A DNA stretch of 64,000 bases from Gemmobacter megaterium (GCF_900156815.1 NZ_FTOT01000006.1:235856-299855), one strand, 5' to 3'. Shown: positions 36,918 through 46,591, numbered from the stretch's first letter. Program-made: numbers and translations. Notes: generated by a model not told the origin, from the letters alone.

Positions 36918-37874
36918 ATGGAGATCAAGTGGCTGGAGGATTTTGTCGCATTGGCCGAGCATTCCAGCTTTTCCCGCGCGGCCGAAGTGCGCAACGTGAC
37001 GCAGCCCGCCTTCAGCCGCAGAATCAAGCAACTGGAAACCTGGCTCGGGGCGGCCCTGATCAGTCGGGCCACCATGCCCGCCGAACTGACCCCTGCGGGG
37101 CGCAGCTTCCTGCCGGTGGCGCAAGAGACCATCCGCACATTCTCTGCCGCGCGCGAAACGCTGCGACCGATTGCCGAGGCGGGGCTGGTGCGCTTTGCCG
37201 CGCTGCATACGCTGACCCTTGGGTTCTTTCCGCGCTGGCTGGCCGCGCTGGAAACCAGCGCCCCTGATCTGCGCACATCGTTCATTCCCGATCGCGGAGG
37301 GCTGGAGGCCAATCTGGCGGCGCTGGTCGAAAGCGATACCGACTTTCTGCTGACCTATGCGCATTCGCAGGTTCCGTTCCATCTGGAACAGACGCGCTTT
37401 GCGTTCATGACCATCGGGCATGATCGCCTTGTGCCGGTCGCCGCTCCTGAACTGCGGATCGGCGGGGTGTTGCATCGCGGTGCGGGTCTGTTGGATCGGG
37501 CTGTGAATGGCCGGCTGACCGTGCCCTATCTGAGTTACGGGTTCAGCTCCTTTTTCGGCGTTGCGCTGGGACGACTGTTCGCCACCCGCCCGCCGTTCCG
37601 GCGCCGCACCGTGCATGAAAACACCATCAGCGCGGGGCTGATGATGCTGGCGCTTGCGGGAAACGGGCTGGTCTGGTTGCCGGAAAGCCTGGTGCAGGCC
37701 GATCTGGAGTCCGGGCGGCTGGTGCGGGCGACGCTGGACGATGGCTGGACCATGGACCTGGAGATCCGGTTGTACCGCCACCGCGAAAGCCAAAGCCGCC
37801 CGGTCGAGACGCTGTGGCAAGCCACGGCGGATGTGCTGGCCCGTGGGGCGATGTCAGGCACGCGGGGCGCGTGA
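36918..37874 (+). CDS. LysR-type transcriptional regulator
   Basis: A 318-residue regulator with an N-terminal winged helix (MEIKWLEDFVALAEHSSFSRAAEVRNVTQPAFSRRIKQLE region, residues 1-60) and a substrate-binding-like effector domain (~90-300). It is divergent from the peptide-transport operon and probably controls it and itself from the T-N11-A site between them (inference). The ATG at 36918 has GAGGGGG upstream; an earlier in-frame ATG at 36864 would add residues before the helix-turn-helix that the family does not have. It converges on dppA with a 16-base gap. Confidence 0.9.
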   Translation: MEIKWLEDFVALAEHSSFSRAAEVRNVTQPAFSRRIKQLETWLGAALISRATMPAELTPAGRSFLPVAQETIRTFSAARETLRPIAEAGLVRFAALHTLTLGFFPRWLAALETSAPDLRTSFIPDRGGLEANLAALVESDTDFLLTYAHSQVPFHLEQTRFAFMTIGHDRLVPVAAPELRIGGVLHRGAGLLDRAVNGRLTVPYLSYGFSSFFGVALGRLFATRPPFRRRTVHENTISAGLMMLALAGNGLVWLPESLVQADLESGRLVRATLDDGWTMDLEIRLYRHRESQSRPVETLWQATADVLARGAMSGTRGA

Positions 37875-37890
37875 CATCGCCCAACAGATC

Positions 37891-38691
37891 CTAGCTGTTC
37901 ATGAAACGCAAGGCGCGTTGGATCTCGAAGAACTCGTTCGCCTCATAGGCCACTGCGCGGGGGCCGTGCGCGCGGGCGCCGGGGTACCAACTGGCGCGAT
38001 AGGCATCGACAGGGTTCACGTATTCGACGACGACTTCGTAATGCGGTGCCTTTTGGGGCATCCGGCTTGCAAGGGTGCCCTGCAACGCGCGTTCGACACC
38101 ATTGCGGATCGCAGCGCGTGCACGCGCCGGGGCCAGCGATATCGTGGCGGGGCCGAACCCCTCCAGCGTTTCGACGGTGCCAATTCCCGGCACCATCGCG
38201 CGGGCGTCGGCGCAGATGCCGGCGTCGCCCGCGATAAAGGCGGATGGCACCCCGTAACCCGCTGCACACAGGGCATTGACCGTGAATTCCGAGGCGACTT
38301 CGCCATTCAGGATCAGGCGCGAGATGCGCAGGTTCGAGGTGTGGGCCAAGGGGTTTGCCTCTGTTCCCGCCTTGGAGTGATAGCCGGTGTAGATCGCCGC
38401 AGCGAAGTCCCCGGCCAGACCGAACATCATGGAATCCGGGTGCCCCGGCCAGTTTCGGATGACCCGGACATACTCGGGCAACTGGTCGATCATCAGGTTC
38501 CGCCCGCTGTCATGGGCATCCTTGACCACAACCTCTGTGGCCCCGGCAGCCCGCGCGCCTTCGCAGGCTGCGACGACCTCGGCCGTCATCAGGTCGCGGA
38601 ACTGCGGATAATCGGGATGGTTGCGGTCAGCTTCGGACCAGGTGGCGATTCCGGCGGTGCCTTCGATATCGGCAGAGATGAAGACTTTCAT
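37891..38691 (-). CDS. dppA: D-aminopeptidase of family M55 (DppA-like)
   Basis: A 266-residue zinc enzyme. The metal ligands of Bacillus DppA are matched: D8 and E10 (ADIEG), H60 (KDAHDS), H105 (YTGYH) and a glutamate at 131-135 (EVASEF). Bacillus DppA cleaves N-terminal D-residues from D-Ala-D-Ala-type peptides and forms a self-compartmentalising decamer. The ATG at 38691 overlaps the dmpA-like stop (ATGA), which fixes the start; the frame extends 8 codons further upstream. Last gene of the three-gene unit dap-dmpA-dppA. Confidence 0.9.
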   Translation of the reverse strand: MKVFISADIEGTAGIATWSEADRNHPDYPQFRDLMTAEVVAACEGARAAGATEVVVKDAHDSGRNLMIDQLPEYVRVIRNWPGHPDSMMFGLAGDFAAAIYTGYHSKAGTEANPLAHTSNLRISRLILNGEVASEFTVNALCAAGYGVPSAFIAGDAGICADARAMVPGIGTVETLEGFGPATISLAPARARAAIRNGVERALQGTLASRMPQKAPHYEVVVEYVNPVDAYRASWYPGARAHGPRAVAYEANEFFEIQRALRFMNS

Positions 38692-39719
38692 GTCGGTGGG
38701 TGTTCCTTCAGCCAATCGGCAAGGGCGGGGTACAGACGGCCATTGCGGCCTTGGGTGGCGGGCGCGGCGCAGAGCGCGTTCAGCACTGCCTCCTGCGTTG
38801 CCTCGGTGGCGGCGCGGAAGGCTAGATCAATGCGCCCGTCGTCCAGTCGCTGCACTGGTGCAAATGTCGCGGGCTTGTGCGCCACCGGATCGGCGGTTGT
38901 GAAACACAGCGAGATGTCGCCGCTGCCGTGGCCCCAGAACGCGCCCAGCCGCGCCAGCCCCGCGCCCCCGCGCCGTGCGACCCGCTGCAACTGCCGGTCG
39001 CCCAACGGCAGATCGGTTGCCAGAACCACGATCACCGATCCCTTGTCGCCCTCGGGCGGCGACCGCGGATCGGGGCGGCGGCCATCGGGCAATACCAGAT
39101 CGCCGGCTGCGCCGAAATTTGCCAGAACAAGCGCGCCCAGTGTGAATGTGCGACCATCCACCTGCATCACCCGCGATGCGGTGCCGATCCCGGCCTTGAA
39201 CCCGAAGGCTGTCATCCCTGTTCCGGCACCAACAGCCCCTTGGGCAACGTGCCCGCCCGTGGCTGCCTCCAGCGCCATCACAGCGTCGCCGGGCGTCACG
39301 GCCATCGCCTGAATGTCGCTGATCCCGCCGTCATTGCATTCGCATACGACGGCATTGACGGTGGATGTCTTGCGCCCGATATCGGGATTTGCCGCAATCG
39401 CCCGGCGGATCAATGCCTCGGTGCAGGCCGCAACGCCGAAGGTGTTCGTCAGCAGGACAGGGGTTTCCAACGTGCCGAGTTCGGCCACCTGCATCAGACC
39501 CGCCGATTTGCCGAAGCCGTTGATCACCTCTACGGCTGCGCGCACCTTCTGACGGAACGGATCGCCCGCATGGGGCAGGATTGCCGTTACTCCGGTTGCC
39601 AGCCCGTCCCCCTGTATCGTGCGGTGGCCGACGGTCACGCCTGGCACATCCGTAATCGCATTCAGCGGCCCGACGGCAAGCCCGCCGATCATCAGCCCCA
39701 GATCCCGCGCCGTCAGCAT
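38688..39719 (-). CDS. P1-family aminopeptidase (DmpA/BapA type)
   Basis: A 343-residue Ntn-fold hydrolase. This family is made as a precursor that cuts itself between Gly and Ser to expose the catalytic Ser; here the site is G227-S228 (KGSVIVVLATD). Ochrobactrum DmpA removes N-terminal L- or D-residues from peptides, and BapA homologues cleave beta-peptides. The family N-terminus LNAITDVPGVTVGH is present. The ATG at 39719 is chosen because GGGGAAAG lies just upstream. Overlaps dppA by ATGA. Confidence 0.88.
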   Translation of the reverse strand: MLTARDLGLMIGGLAVGPLNAITDVPGVTVGHRTIQGDGLATGVTAILPHAGDPFRQKVRAAVEVINGFGKSAGLMQVAELGTLETPVLLTNTFGVAACTEALIRRAIAANPDIGRKTSTVNAVVCECNDGGISDIQAMAVTPGDAVMALEAATGGHVAQGAVGAGTGMTAFGFKAGIGTASRVMQVDGRTFTLGALVLANFGAAGDLVLPDGRRPDPRSPPEGDKGSVIVVLATDLPLGDRQLQRVARRGGAGLARLGAFWGHGSGDISLCFTTADPVAHKPATFAPVQRLDDGRIDLAFRAATEATQEAVLNALCAAPATQGRNGRLYPALADWLKEHPPT

Positions 39720-39830
39720 GTCTTTCCCCGCGTCATATCCGGCGCAGACTGGGGCTGCGCCGCCGGACAGGCCAATTCCCTTTGTGCAATGCGCCATGCA
39801 GGAACTGAATAGCCCATGCGAAACATACCG

Positions 39831-41384
39831 TTATCCGATGCGATCATAGGTCAGACCTCGTGCAAGCCAGCAGCCCAGCTTTGCCCCGGCTACCCTGCCG
39901 GATGCGTTGCGGCGTATGTGCAGGGTCCAGTCGCCCGGTGCGGGGGCGTCCATCGACCTGCGGGTCGAGATGTGCCACAGATCCGGACCGGCGGGACAGG
40001 CAAGTTCGATCTGTCCCTGTCCCAGAGTTCCGTCGAACCACACCCCGACAGAGGGGCCATTCGCCTCGATGATCATGTCTGCGCCAAGCTCTGCGCAGGT
40101 GTAGCGCCCCGAGATCTCTGCCCCATCGGCCATGTCAACGGCACGGTACGGCACCAGCAGGCTGGAAAGGTTCTCGTGCGGGCGATCCATCACCAGCCGG
40201 CCGCCCTGCCTGGAGATCGTCGCAAGCGCGGATCCAAGCTGGCCTGGCCCGACCTGATGCAACGGCTCGGGCGATGTGCCAAAGCGCAGGGTGGCGGTCG
40301 CCACGCCCGGCTCCAGCCGGGCGGTCAGACCCGTTTCCGGGCAAAGCCAGTTGCCCTGCCATCCGTCCTCCAGCGGCATCGGCGCCGGATCGTTCCAGCC
40401 CAATGCGGCCTTGGCCAGCATCCGGGCGGCGCCCTGGGCGTCGGCCTGATGATTGAACATCACCACAACCGACAGCCGCTGTTCCTTGCAATACATCCGA
40501 TAGGACCGAAACCCGCGCAGCGCGCCACCATGGCCGGTGAACCGATGCCCGGCCACCAGGCTATGCGACAGGCCAAAGCCATATGCGGCGGCGCGGCCGT
40601 CGCGGAAGGTCTGCGGATGCGCCAGGCGGGAATACAGCGCGGTCTCATCCTCGCGTGTGGCATCTGCCCAACGCTCATAGGCGAGCATGTCGTCCAGCGA
40701 TGCGGCCATTCCGGCATCGCCCATCCACCAGATCCCATTGTCGGCGGGTCTATAGCCGGTTTCGATGGTGCCCTCATATCCGACGACATCATCTGCCGGA
40801 TGGCGCGTATCGGCTGCCAGTATCGCCCCGTCCATACCGGCCGGATCCCAGATGTGCCGGGCATAGAGCGTGGCCATATCCTCGCCCGTCGCCCGTTCCA
40901 GCAGTTCGGCAAGAATGCGGAAATTCCCGTTGCTGTAGGAATATCCGGTCCCCGGTGCGAAATGGCCGGTGCGATACCGCGCGATCAGCGGCAAGGCTTC
41001 GGCGCGGGAGAAGGTCTGTTCGGCCCTGGCGCCGTGCAGGATGGTCAGCGCCCAGTAATCCCGCAGACCGGACTGGTTGTTGCACAGGTCCCGCACTGTC
41101 GGGAGGGTGTCCTGAAACGCGGGGATGAGGGTAGGAAGTCCAGGGTCCAGCGCCTCGGGCGTGCCCACCGCGCCCAGCAGCGCGGCACAGGTGAACTGCT
41201 TGGTGATCGAACAGACCGGCAGCCGGATAGCGGATGTCATGGGCCGGTGTGCGCCCAGATCGGCGTGACCCCATGCGGTAGCGGCGACAACCCTGCCGTC
41301 AGCCACCACCCCCGCAACACCGCCCGGCCCCCGGAACCTGCTGGGCAGCTCTGCCAGGGCTGTCTCTATTGCTGCAACATCCAT
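39831..41384 (-). CDS. dap: D-aminopeptidase DAP (S12 beta-lactamase-fold)
   Basis: A 517-residue enzyme of the penicillin-recognising serine hydrolase fold. The catalytic SxxK is S59-I-T-K62 and the second motif is Y150-S-N. The numbering is 3 less than the S62/K65/Y153 of Ochrobactrum anthropi D-aminopeptidase (520 residues), which the protein resembles in length and in having C-terminal beta-barrel domains (~340-517). It removes D-residues from the N-termini of peptides. The ATG at 41384 has AGGGG upstream. An open reading extension to 41576 lies in the promoter region and is not favoured. First gene of the dap-dmpA-dppA unit. Confidence 0.88.
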   Translation of the reverse strand: MDVAAIETALAELPSRFRGPGGVAGVVADGRVVAATAWGHADLGAHRPMTSAIRLPVCSITKQFTCAALLGAVGTPEALDPGLPTLIPAFQDTLPTVRDLCNNQSGLRDYWALTILHGARAEQTFSRAEALPLIARYRTGHFAPGTGYSYSNGNFRILAELLERATGEDMATLYARHIWDPAGMDGAILAADTRHPADDVVGYEGTIETGYRPADNGIWWMGDAGMAASLDDMLAYERWADATREDETALYSRLAHPQTFRDGRAAAYGFGLSHSLVAGHRFTGHGGALRGFRSYRMYCKEQRLSVVVMFNHQADAQGAARMLAKAALGWNDPAPMPLEDGWQGNWLCPETGLTARLEPGVATATLRFGTSPEPLHQVGPGQLGSALATISRQGGRLVMDRPHENLSSLLVPYRAVDMADGAEISGRYTCAELGADMIIEANGPSVGVWFDGTLGQGQIELACPAGPDLWHISTRRSMDAPAPGDWTLHIRRNASGRVAGAKLGCWLARGLTYDRIG

Positions 41385-41482
41385 TATCGCTGCCCCTGTC
41401 CTTGTAATCTGCCACGGATCGTTGGCGCAGCCCGGCGGCCATGTCCAGCCACAGAAAAGGTGACTGAAAAACTTGGTCATAA

Positions 41483-41499
41483 GATTGACTGTTTCAATC
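41483..41499. promoter_or_regulatory. Dyad in the divergent dap/hemophore promoter region
   Basis: GATTGA-CTGTT-TCAATC, a perfect 6-base dyad in an AT-rich patch of the 234-base gap between dap and the first hemophore gene. It overlaps a -35-like TTGACT (41485-41490) reading toward the hemophore operon. It does not look like a classical Fur box or Irr ICE motif. An iron- or heme-responsive repressor site is plausible but unproven. Confidence 0.4.
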
Positions 41500-41618
41500 G
41501 ACTTATTTAAGCCTCGGCCATCCACCGGACGAATCACAAGACGCATCGCCAGCGCAGTTGCCAGCCGCCGTCGCATACCGCCTGTCCGGGCAAATCTTGC
41601 GACTCAAGGGGTTATGAT

Positions 41619-42734
41619 ATGGCAACGGGCTCGACAATGATCACCATCGACGCGTCGGCAGCATCCGGCGGGATGGACTGGACGACCTATCTGTCGTCGT
41701 TCGTCACGGCACCGGGCAGCTACAAATTTTACGGTGGGACGCCGGACAGCGCATATGGCCGCACCTATTTCATGAATGGCAGCCAACTGGCATTCAACTA
41801 TGGCGACAACCACATCGTGCTGGACGGCAGCGATCTGGCGTATGACTTCATGCATTATGGCTCCAGCTATGGCCATGGCCTGTCGGGAAGCTTTGACACG
41901 ATCCGGATCGGAACCTGGGTTGATGGCGAAACGACCGGCGAACAGGGCACCGGCGAGGTCGGGCGCATCAGCGGGCTGGATGTGCTGGTTGAAATCACCG
42001 GGCTGGATGTTGATGTGGCAGCGGGCACTGGCGCCACTGCCGAGAACACCCTGATGCCGATCTATTCGGGCCTGCAAGGCGCCTCGGCCAGTTCTGCGGC
42101 ACTTGAGGCGCTGCTGGGCACCAAGGCGCAGCATTTCATCGGGTCGGAGGGCGCCGACACCTATACCGGCACCCGCTTTGGCGATCTGGTCGATGGTGGC
42201 GCTAAGGCCGATGTGATCCGCGGTGTGCAGGGTGACGATGTGCTGAACGGCGACGCAGGCCGCGATCGTCTGTATGGCAACAAGGGTGAAGATCTGTTGA
42301 ACGGCGGCGATGGCAATGACCGTCTGTATGGCGGTCTTGGCAATGACACGCTGTATGGCGGGGTCGGTGGCGATACCCTCAAGGGCGGTGCCGGCGATGA
42401 CGTTCTGCAAGGCGGCATGGGCCGTGATCAACTGTATGGCGGGGCGGGTGCCGATACCTTCGTCTTTGCAGAGCTGAGCGACAGCTCCGCGCGCAAGTTC
42501 GACACCATCCATGACTTCGACGCGGCCGAAGGCGATCTGATCGACCTGAGCGGCGTGGCCGAGTTCAGCTTTATCGGGACCGATGCCTTCTCGAACACAG
42601 CCGGAGAGTTGCGCTATGACGTGACCGAGGCAGGAACCTTTGTCAGTGGTGACGTCGATGGCGACGGCAAGGCCGATTTTGGCCTGATGCTGGTAGGCGA
42701 GCATCTGATCGAGGCAGGCAACTTCCTGCTCTGA
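41619..42734 (+). CDS. HasA-type hemophore domain fused to RTX beta-roll and type I secretion tail
   Basis: A 371-residue secreted protein. Residues ~8-170 resemble the heme-binding HasA fold. The ligand loop keeps a Tyr (Y75 in SDLAY) and a His (H86, two residues before LSGSFD), matching HasA Tyr75 and its partner His83; the loop is three residues longer. The other HasA ligand, His32, has no clear match. Residues ~175-280 hold about nine RTX nonapeptides ([11 protein letters not shown]). The rest is an M10-serralysin-like C-terminal domain ([22 protein letters not shown]) ending NFLL. Classical HasA has no RTX repeats. AAGGGG lies upstream of the ATG. First gene of a four-gene operon with a TonB receptor, a second such protein and heme oxygenase. 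Confidence 0.85.
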   Translation: MATGSTMITIDASAASGGMDWTTYLSSFVTAPGSYKFYGGTPDSAYGRTYFMNGSQLAFNYGDNHIVLDGSDLAYDFMHYGSSYGHGLSGSFDTIRIGTWVDGETTGEQGTGEVGRISGLDVLVEITGLDVDVAAGTGATAENTLMPIYSGLQGASASSAALEALLGTKAQHFIGSEGADTYTGTRFGDLVDGGAKADVIRGVQGDDVLNGDAGRDRLYGNKGEDLLNGGDGNDRLYGGLGNDTLYGGVGGDTLKGGAGDDVLQGGMGRDQLYGGAGADTFVFAELSDSSARKFDTIHDFDAAEGDLIDLSGVAEFSFIGTDAFSNTAGELRYDVTEAGTFVSGDVDGDGKADFGLMLVGEHLIEAGNFLL

Positions 42735-42812
42735 TCGCGCAGAGTGCCGTCCAATCTTCGGGGCCGGACTGGCCCCGAAGGCGCCATTAAAACCCACAGC
42801 ACGGATATAACG

Positions 42813-44771
42813 ATGCCTGGAACCAGTCGTCGCTCAGCCAAGGGGTTGCTGATTTTCACCGCAATATGCGGCGCGGTGGCGGGGCCGGCCTGGTCTCAAC
42901 AGGCGGCTCCGACCGATCCCGATACAGAAATCCTGCTGGATGCCGTCACCGTGTTCGGCAGCCGCGCGGCCAATGCCGGGCCGGATACGCGCAGCATGGC
43001 GGGTGAGACGCTGGAGCGCCGCTTGCCCGCCGCACGCCTGGGCGACATCCTGTCCGGTCTTCCTGGCGTCAGCACCCAGGTCGCCAGCGGAGATCCCGGT
43101 GTTGCGGTCAATGTCGGCGGGATGCAGGATTTCGGCCGCGTCACAGTGCTGGTCGATGGCGCGCGCCAGAATTTCCAGAAGAACGGCCATGGCCCCAACG
43201 GGACGGTCTATCTGGATACCGAGATGCTGAAAGAGGTCAGTGTCACGTCCGGCTCCGGTGCGGCCGGGGCAGGGGGCGGGGCAATCGGGGGTGTGGTGCG
43301 CTTTGCCACCGTCGATGCCGATGACATCCTCGCCCCCGGCGTGACGCGCGGCGGTCGGGCGCGGCTGTCGTTTTCTGGAAATGGCGATGGGCCGACAGCC
43401 AATCTTGTGACCGCCGCGCGGATGGGCGACGGCGCCGACGTGCTGTTGGGCACCACCTGGCGCGACATCGGCAACTACACCTCTGGCGGCGGCGCGCGCG
43501 TGCAATCGGCCCAGACCATGCGGTCGTTTCTGCTCAAGGGTCGGTTCCGGCCAGCGGACGGGCATGAACTGAGCTTTTCGGCCAGCCGGTATGACAATGA
43601 TTTCATGAATGGCGCAGAGCGGCGTGACGTCCTGACCGAAACGCTTTCGGCCGGGTATCGGCTGACCTCGCTGACCTCGGATTTCTGGGATCTGGATGCC
43701 AGGGTCTATTCCACGCGCACCCGTCAGCGGGAATATGACATCGCCGGGGCGCAGGATGGTGCGTTCAATGTGCGCACGACGGGAATTGACGTGTCGAACA
43801 CCGCGCGTCTGGTGTCGGGGCATGGGGATCACACGCTCCGGTTCGGGTTCGACACCTACCGCGACCGGGTGGCGACCAGTTCGGCCCTGACGCCGGATGG
43901 CACGCGGCGCGCTGCCAGTGTGTTCATTCAGGACACCTTGCGCCATGCCGACTGGCTGGAGGTCGTGGCGGGGCTGCGCTGGGACAGCTACCGGCTGGCG
44001 AACGCGACAACGCGGATCAAGGGCAATCGCCTCTCGCCGCAGGTCTCGGTCACGTTCAGCCCGCGCGACTGGATCAGCGTCGATCTGGGCTATTCGGAAG
44101 GGTATCGCGGCCCCGCGCTGACCGAGTCGCTGATCGAGGGCACGCATCCGCCACCCGTGCCGGGCCGGTTCTTTCCAAACCCCGATCTGCGCCCGGAAAT
44201 TGCCCGGACGTTGCAGGCCGGCGCGACCTTGCGCTTTGCGGATCTGGCCCGCCCGGAGGACAGCCTGTCGGTGTCGCTCCGCGGCTTTCAGAACAACGTG
44301 ACCGACTATATTGATCAGGTATTTCTGTCCGGCATTTCGCGCCAGGGGTATCAATACCAGAACATCGCCAAGGCCCGTGTGCGCGGTCTGACCCTGTCGG
44401 CCGAGTATGACTCGCCCCGGATGTTCGGCAGTTTCTCGGCGGAATATCTCAAGGGCGTGAATCTTGCCGACGGCAGCGCGCTGCAAAAGGTGCCGCCCTA
44501 TCGCATCGTCGCCACAGCCGGACTCCGCGCCATGGAGCAGCGCCTGAACATGGGCGCGCGTCTTACGGTTGTGGGGGCCAAGGGGGGCACTGCCGCTTCG
44601 GCAACCCCGCGCTACGAGACGGTGGACCTGTTTGCGACCTACCGGATCAGCGACCGAGTTCTGGCCAATGTCGCGGTGAACAACCTGTTCGACCGGGACT
44701 ACACCCAGTTCCTGAACACGAACCCGAGTCCGGGGCGCAATGTCGCGGCCGCGCTCACGATCAATTTCTGA
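42813..44771 (+). CDS. TonB-dependent heme/hemophore receptor
   Basis: A 652-residue outer-membrane receptor. A signal peptide (GLLIFTAICGAVAGPAWSQ) leads to a TonB-box-like ILLDAVTVFG and an N-terminal plug (~45-165) with LPGVSTQVASGDPGVAVNVG and RVTVLVDGARQNF. The 22-strand barrel follows, ending LTINF with a terminal Phe as usual for such barrels. The NPDL motif (FFPNPDLRPE) seen in heme and hemoglobin receptors is present. It is flanked by two hemophore-like genes, so it most likely receives heme from them. The ATG at 42813 gives the signal peptide; an earlier one at 42744 does not. Confidence 0.9.
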   Translation: MPGTSRRSAKGLLIFTAICGAVAGPAWSQQAAPTDPDTEILLDAVTVFGSRAANAGPDTRSMAGETLERRLPAARLGDILSGLPGVSTQVASGDPGVAVNVGGMQDFGRVTVLVDGARQNFQKNGHGPNGTVYLDTEMLKEVSVTSGSGAAGAGGGAIGGVVRFATVDADDILAPGVTRGGRARLSFSGNGDGPTANLVTAARMGDGADVLLGTTWRDIGNYTSGGGARVQSAQTMRSFLLKGRFRPADGHELSFSASRYDNDFMNGAERRDVLTETLSAGYRLTSLTSDFWDLDARVYSTRTRQREYDIAGAQDGAFNVRTTGIDVSNTARLVSGHGDHTLRFGFDTYRDRVATSSALTPDGTRRAASVFIQDTLRHADWLEVVAGLRWDSYRLANATTRIKGNRLSPQVSVTFSPRDWISVDLGYSEGYRGPALTESLIEGTHPPPVPGRFFPNPDLRPEIARTLQAGATLRFADLARPEDSLSVSLRGFQNNVTDYIDQVFLSGISRQGYQYQNIAKARVRGLTLSAEYDSPRMFGSFSAEYLKGVNLADGSALQKVPPYRIVATAGLRAMEQRLNMGARLTVVGAKGGTAASATPRYETVDLFATYRISDRVLANVAVNNLFDRDYTQFLNTNPSPGRNVAAALTINF

Positions 44772-44798
44772 GACCGGACTCTTGGAAAGGAGCCTGAC

Positions 44799-45833
44799 AT
44801 GAGCATCACAATCAAGCTGCATGGCACGGAAGGTGTCGATTTCAACGCCGATTTCGCGGCCTATTTCGACAGTTTCGAGTCATTGGGCTGGCCGTGGATC
44901 CTTGGCGGCGAAACGGAATTCAGCGGTAGCCAGATCGTCGTGCTGGGGACGGTCCCCGAAGGTCAGCCGCAGGCCACACAGGCCACTGTCATGGATGGGG
45001 CCGATTTTGCCTATGACATGACGACCCATAAACTCGTGGGCACGCTGGATGGCCTGCGCCTTGCCGTTCTGGGCGACAGCTATGATGCCGCAACCGACGG
45101 GTTCGCCACCGGCAGCGATGGCAAGATTGCCGATATCTCTACCATGATCGAGATCACCGGCCTGAATATCTCGGGTGCGACGACCAGCCCGACGGTGTCG
45201 GGCCTGATGGCGGGCGATCCGACGGCATTGGAGACCACGCTCTGGGCCACGGGTCACGATGTGATCGGATCGGCCGGAAATGACCGCTATTCGGGCACCG
45301 ATTTTGCCGATCGGATTGTCGGGGGTGATGGCCGCGACAGGCTGTCGGGAAATGGCGGGCACGACACGCTGGATGGCGGCACAGGCAACGACCGGCTGTC
45401 CGGCGGCAAGGGGCACGACCTGCTGATCGGCGGCAAAGGCCACGACCGGCTGGCGGGTGGCAACGGCAATGACACGCTGAAGGGTGGCAAGGGCAACGAC
45501 ACCCTGATCGGCGGCAAGGGGGCCGATACATTCGTGTTCCGCTCTGTCGAAGACTCCACCGGCAAGGCCCATGATACGATCCTCGACTTCGACGGCGCCT
45601 CTGGCGACCTGCTCGATCTGTCCGCCATCGACGCCAATACCGGCCTGTCGGGCAATCAGAGCTTCAGCTTCATCGGTGACGACAGCTTTTCCCGCGTGGC
45701 GGGTGAGCTTCGCATCAAGGCCGAGGGCGGCGATCTGCTGCTGCTGGGCGATGTCGACGGGGATGGTAAGGCCGACCTCAAGATTCTGTTGAACGGCCTC
45801 TCGTCGCTTGATGCCGATTACCTGCTGCTCTGA
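44799..45833 (+). CDS. Second HasA-RTX hemophore-like secreted protein
   Basis: A 344-residue paralogue of the first hemophore. The HasA domain (~1-150) shows [21 protein letters not shown], with Tyr72 and His77 at the places of the HasA heme ligands, and [16 protein letters not shown], close to the HasA segment VYGLMSGDTGALETAL. Residues ~155-245 hold about nine RTX nonapeptides, rich in GGKGHD variants. A secretion tail like that of its neighbour follows ([19 protein letters not shown], final DYLLL). It has a strong AAAGGAG 8 bases ahead and lies 27 bases after the receptor gene. The closest reading is a heme-binding partner; whether it binds heme is unproven. Confidence 0.85.
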   Translation: MSITIKLHGTEGVDFNADFAAYFDSFESLGWPWILGGETEFSGSQIVVLGTVPEGQPQATQATVMDGADFAYDMTTHKLVGTLDGLRLAVLGDSYDAATDGFATGSDGKIADISTMIEITGLNISGATTSPTVSGLMAGDPTALETTLWATGHDVIGSAGNDRYSGTDFADRIVGGDGRDRLSGNGGHDTLDGGTGNDRLSGGKGHDLLIGGKGHDRLAGGNGNDTLKGGKGNDTLIGGKGADTFVFRSVEDSTGKAHDTILDFDGASGDLLDLSAIDANTGLSGNQSFSFIGDDSFSRVAGELRIKAEGGDLLLLGDVDGDGKADLKILLNGLSSLDADYLLL

Positions 45834-45850
45834 CACTCAGGAGACCACCT

Positions 45851-46477
45851 ATGAACGAAACCGCAGCCATCGCGCAGCCAGACGGTGAAACCCGTGCCAA
45901 ACGGCTCAAGGCCGCAACCCATTCTGCGCATGAGGCGCTGGACAGCACGATCATGGCGGGAAAGCCCTTTGCCAGCCGGGATCGCTTTGGCCTGTTTCTC
46001 AAGGTTCAGCACGCCTTTCACCGCGATATCGACGCGCTCTATGACAATGCGGTGCTGGAGGAGCTGTTGCCCGATTTGCAGGGCCGCCGACGGCTGGGCG
46101 CCGTGCGGCAGGATCTGGCGGATCTGGGATTGGAGCCGGAGGCTGTTGACACCGCCCCGACATTCGCCGCCGACAATGTGGATCTGCCGACGGCGCTTGG
46201 CTGGCTGTATGTCGCCGAAGGCTCGAACCTCGGTGCCGCCTTCCTGCTGAAGGCTGCCGCGCAACTGGGGTTGTCGGACGGTTTCGGCGCAAGGCATCTG
46301 GCTGGCGCGCCCGAAGGCCGGGGTCTGCACTGGCGCACGTTCACAGCCGCGCTGGACGCAGTGGAGCTTTCCCCAGAGGAAGAGGCCCGCGCCATTGCGG
46401 GGGCAGAGGCGGCGTTCAATCGCGTGCGCGGGTTGGTGGATCGCATCTTTGCCCCTGCCGCAGCGGTTGCCGGATAA
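45851..46477 (+). CDS. Heme oxygenase (biliverdin-producing, BphO/HemO type)
   Basis: A 208-residue soluble enzyme that opens heme to biliverdin, CO and Fe2+. The N-terminal ATHSAHEALD carries the likely proximal ligand His27 (His24 is nearby). The distal-helix GSNLGAAF gives the flexible glycine pair over the heme. The length suits the bacterial HemO/BphO group. It ends the operon with two hemophore-like genes and a TonB receptor, which makes iron release from imported heme its probable job rather than phytochrome chromophore synthesis, since no phytochrome gene is near. AGGAG lies just upstream of the ATG. Confidence 0.88.
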   Translation: MNETAAIAQPDGETRAKRLKAATHSAHEALDSTIMAGKPFASRDRFGLFLKVQHAFHRDIDALYDNAVLEELLPDLQGRRRLGAVRQDLADLGLEPEAVDTAPTFAADNVDLPTALGWLYVAEGSNLGAAFLLKAAAQLGLSDGFGARHLAGAPEGRGLHWRTFTAALDAVELSPEEEARAIAGAEAAFNRVRGLVDRIFAPAAAVAG

Positions 46478-46591
46478 GATCCGTATCGCCGGGCCGGGGC
46501 GTTCCCGGCCTGGTATCCGCCCGGAGGCATCCATCCCGCGCCGGCGATGCCGCGCGCACCTTGCCGCGCCTGGCGTGCGCGTCAGAAAATG

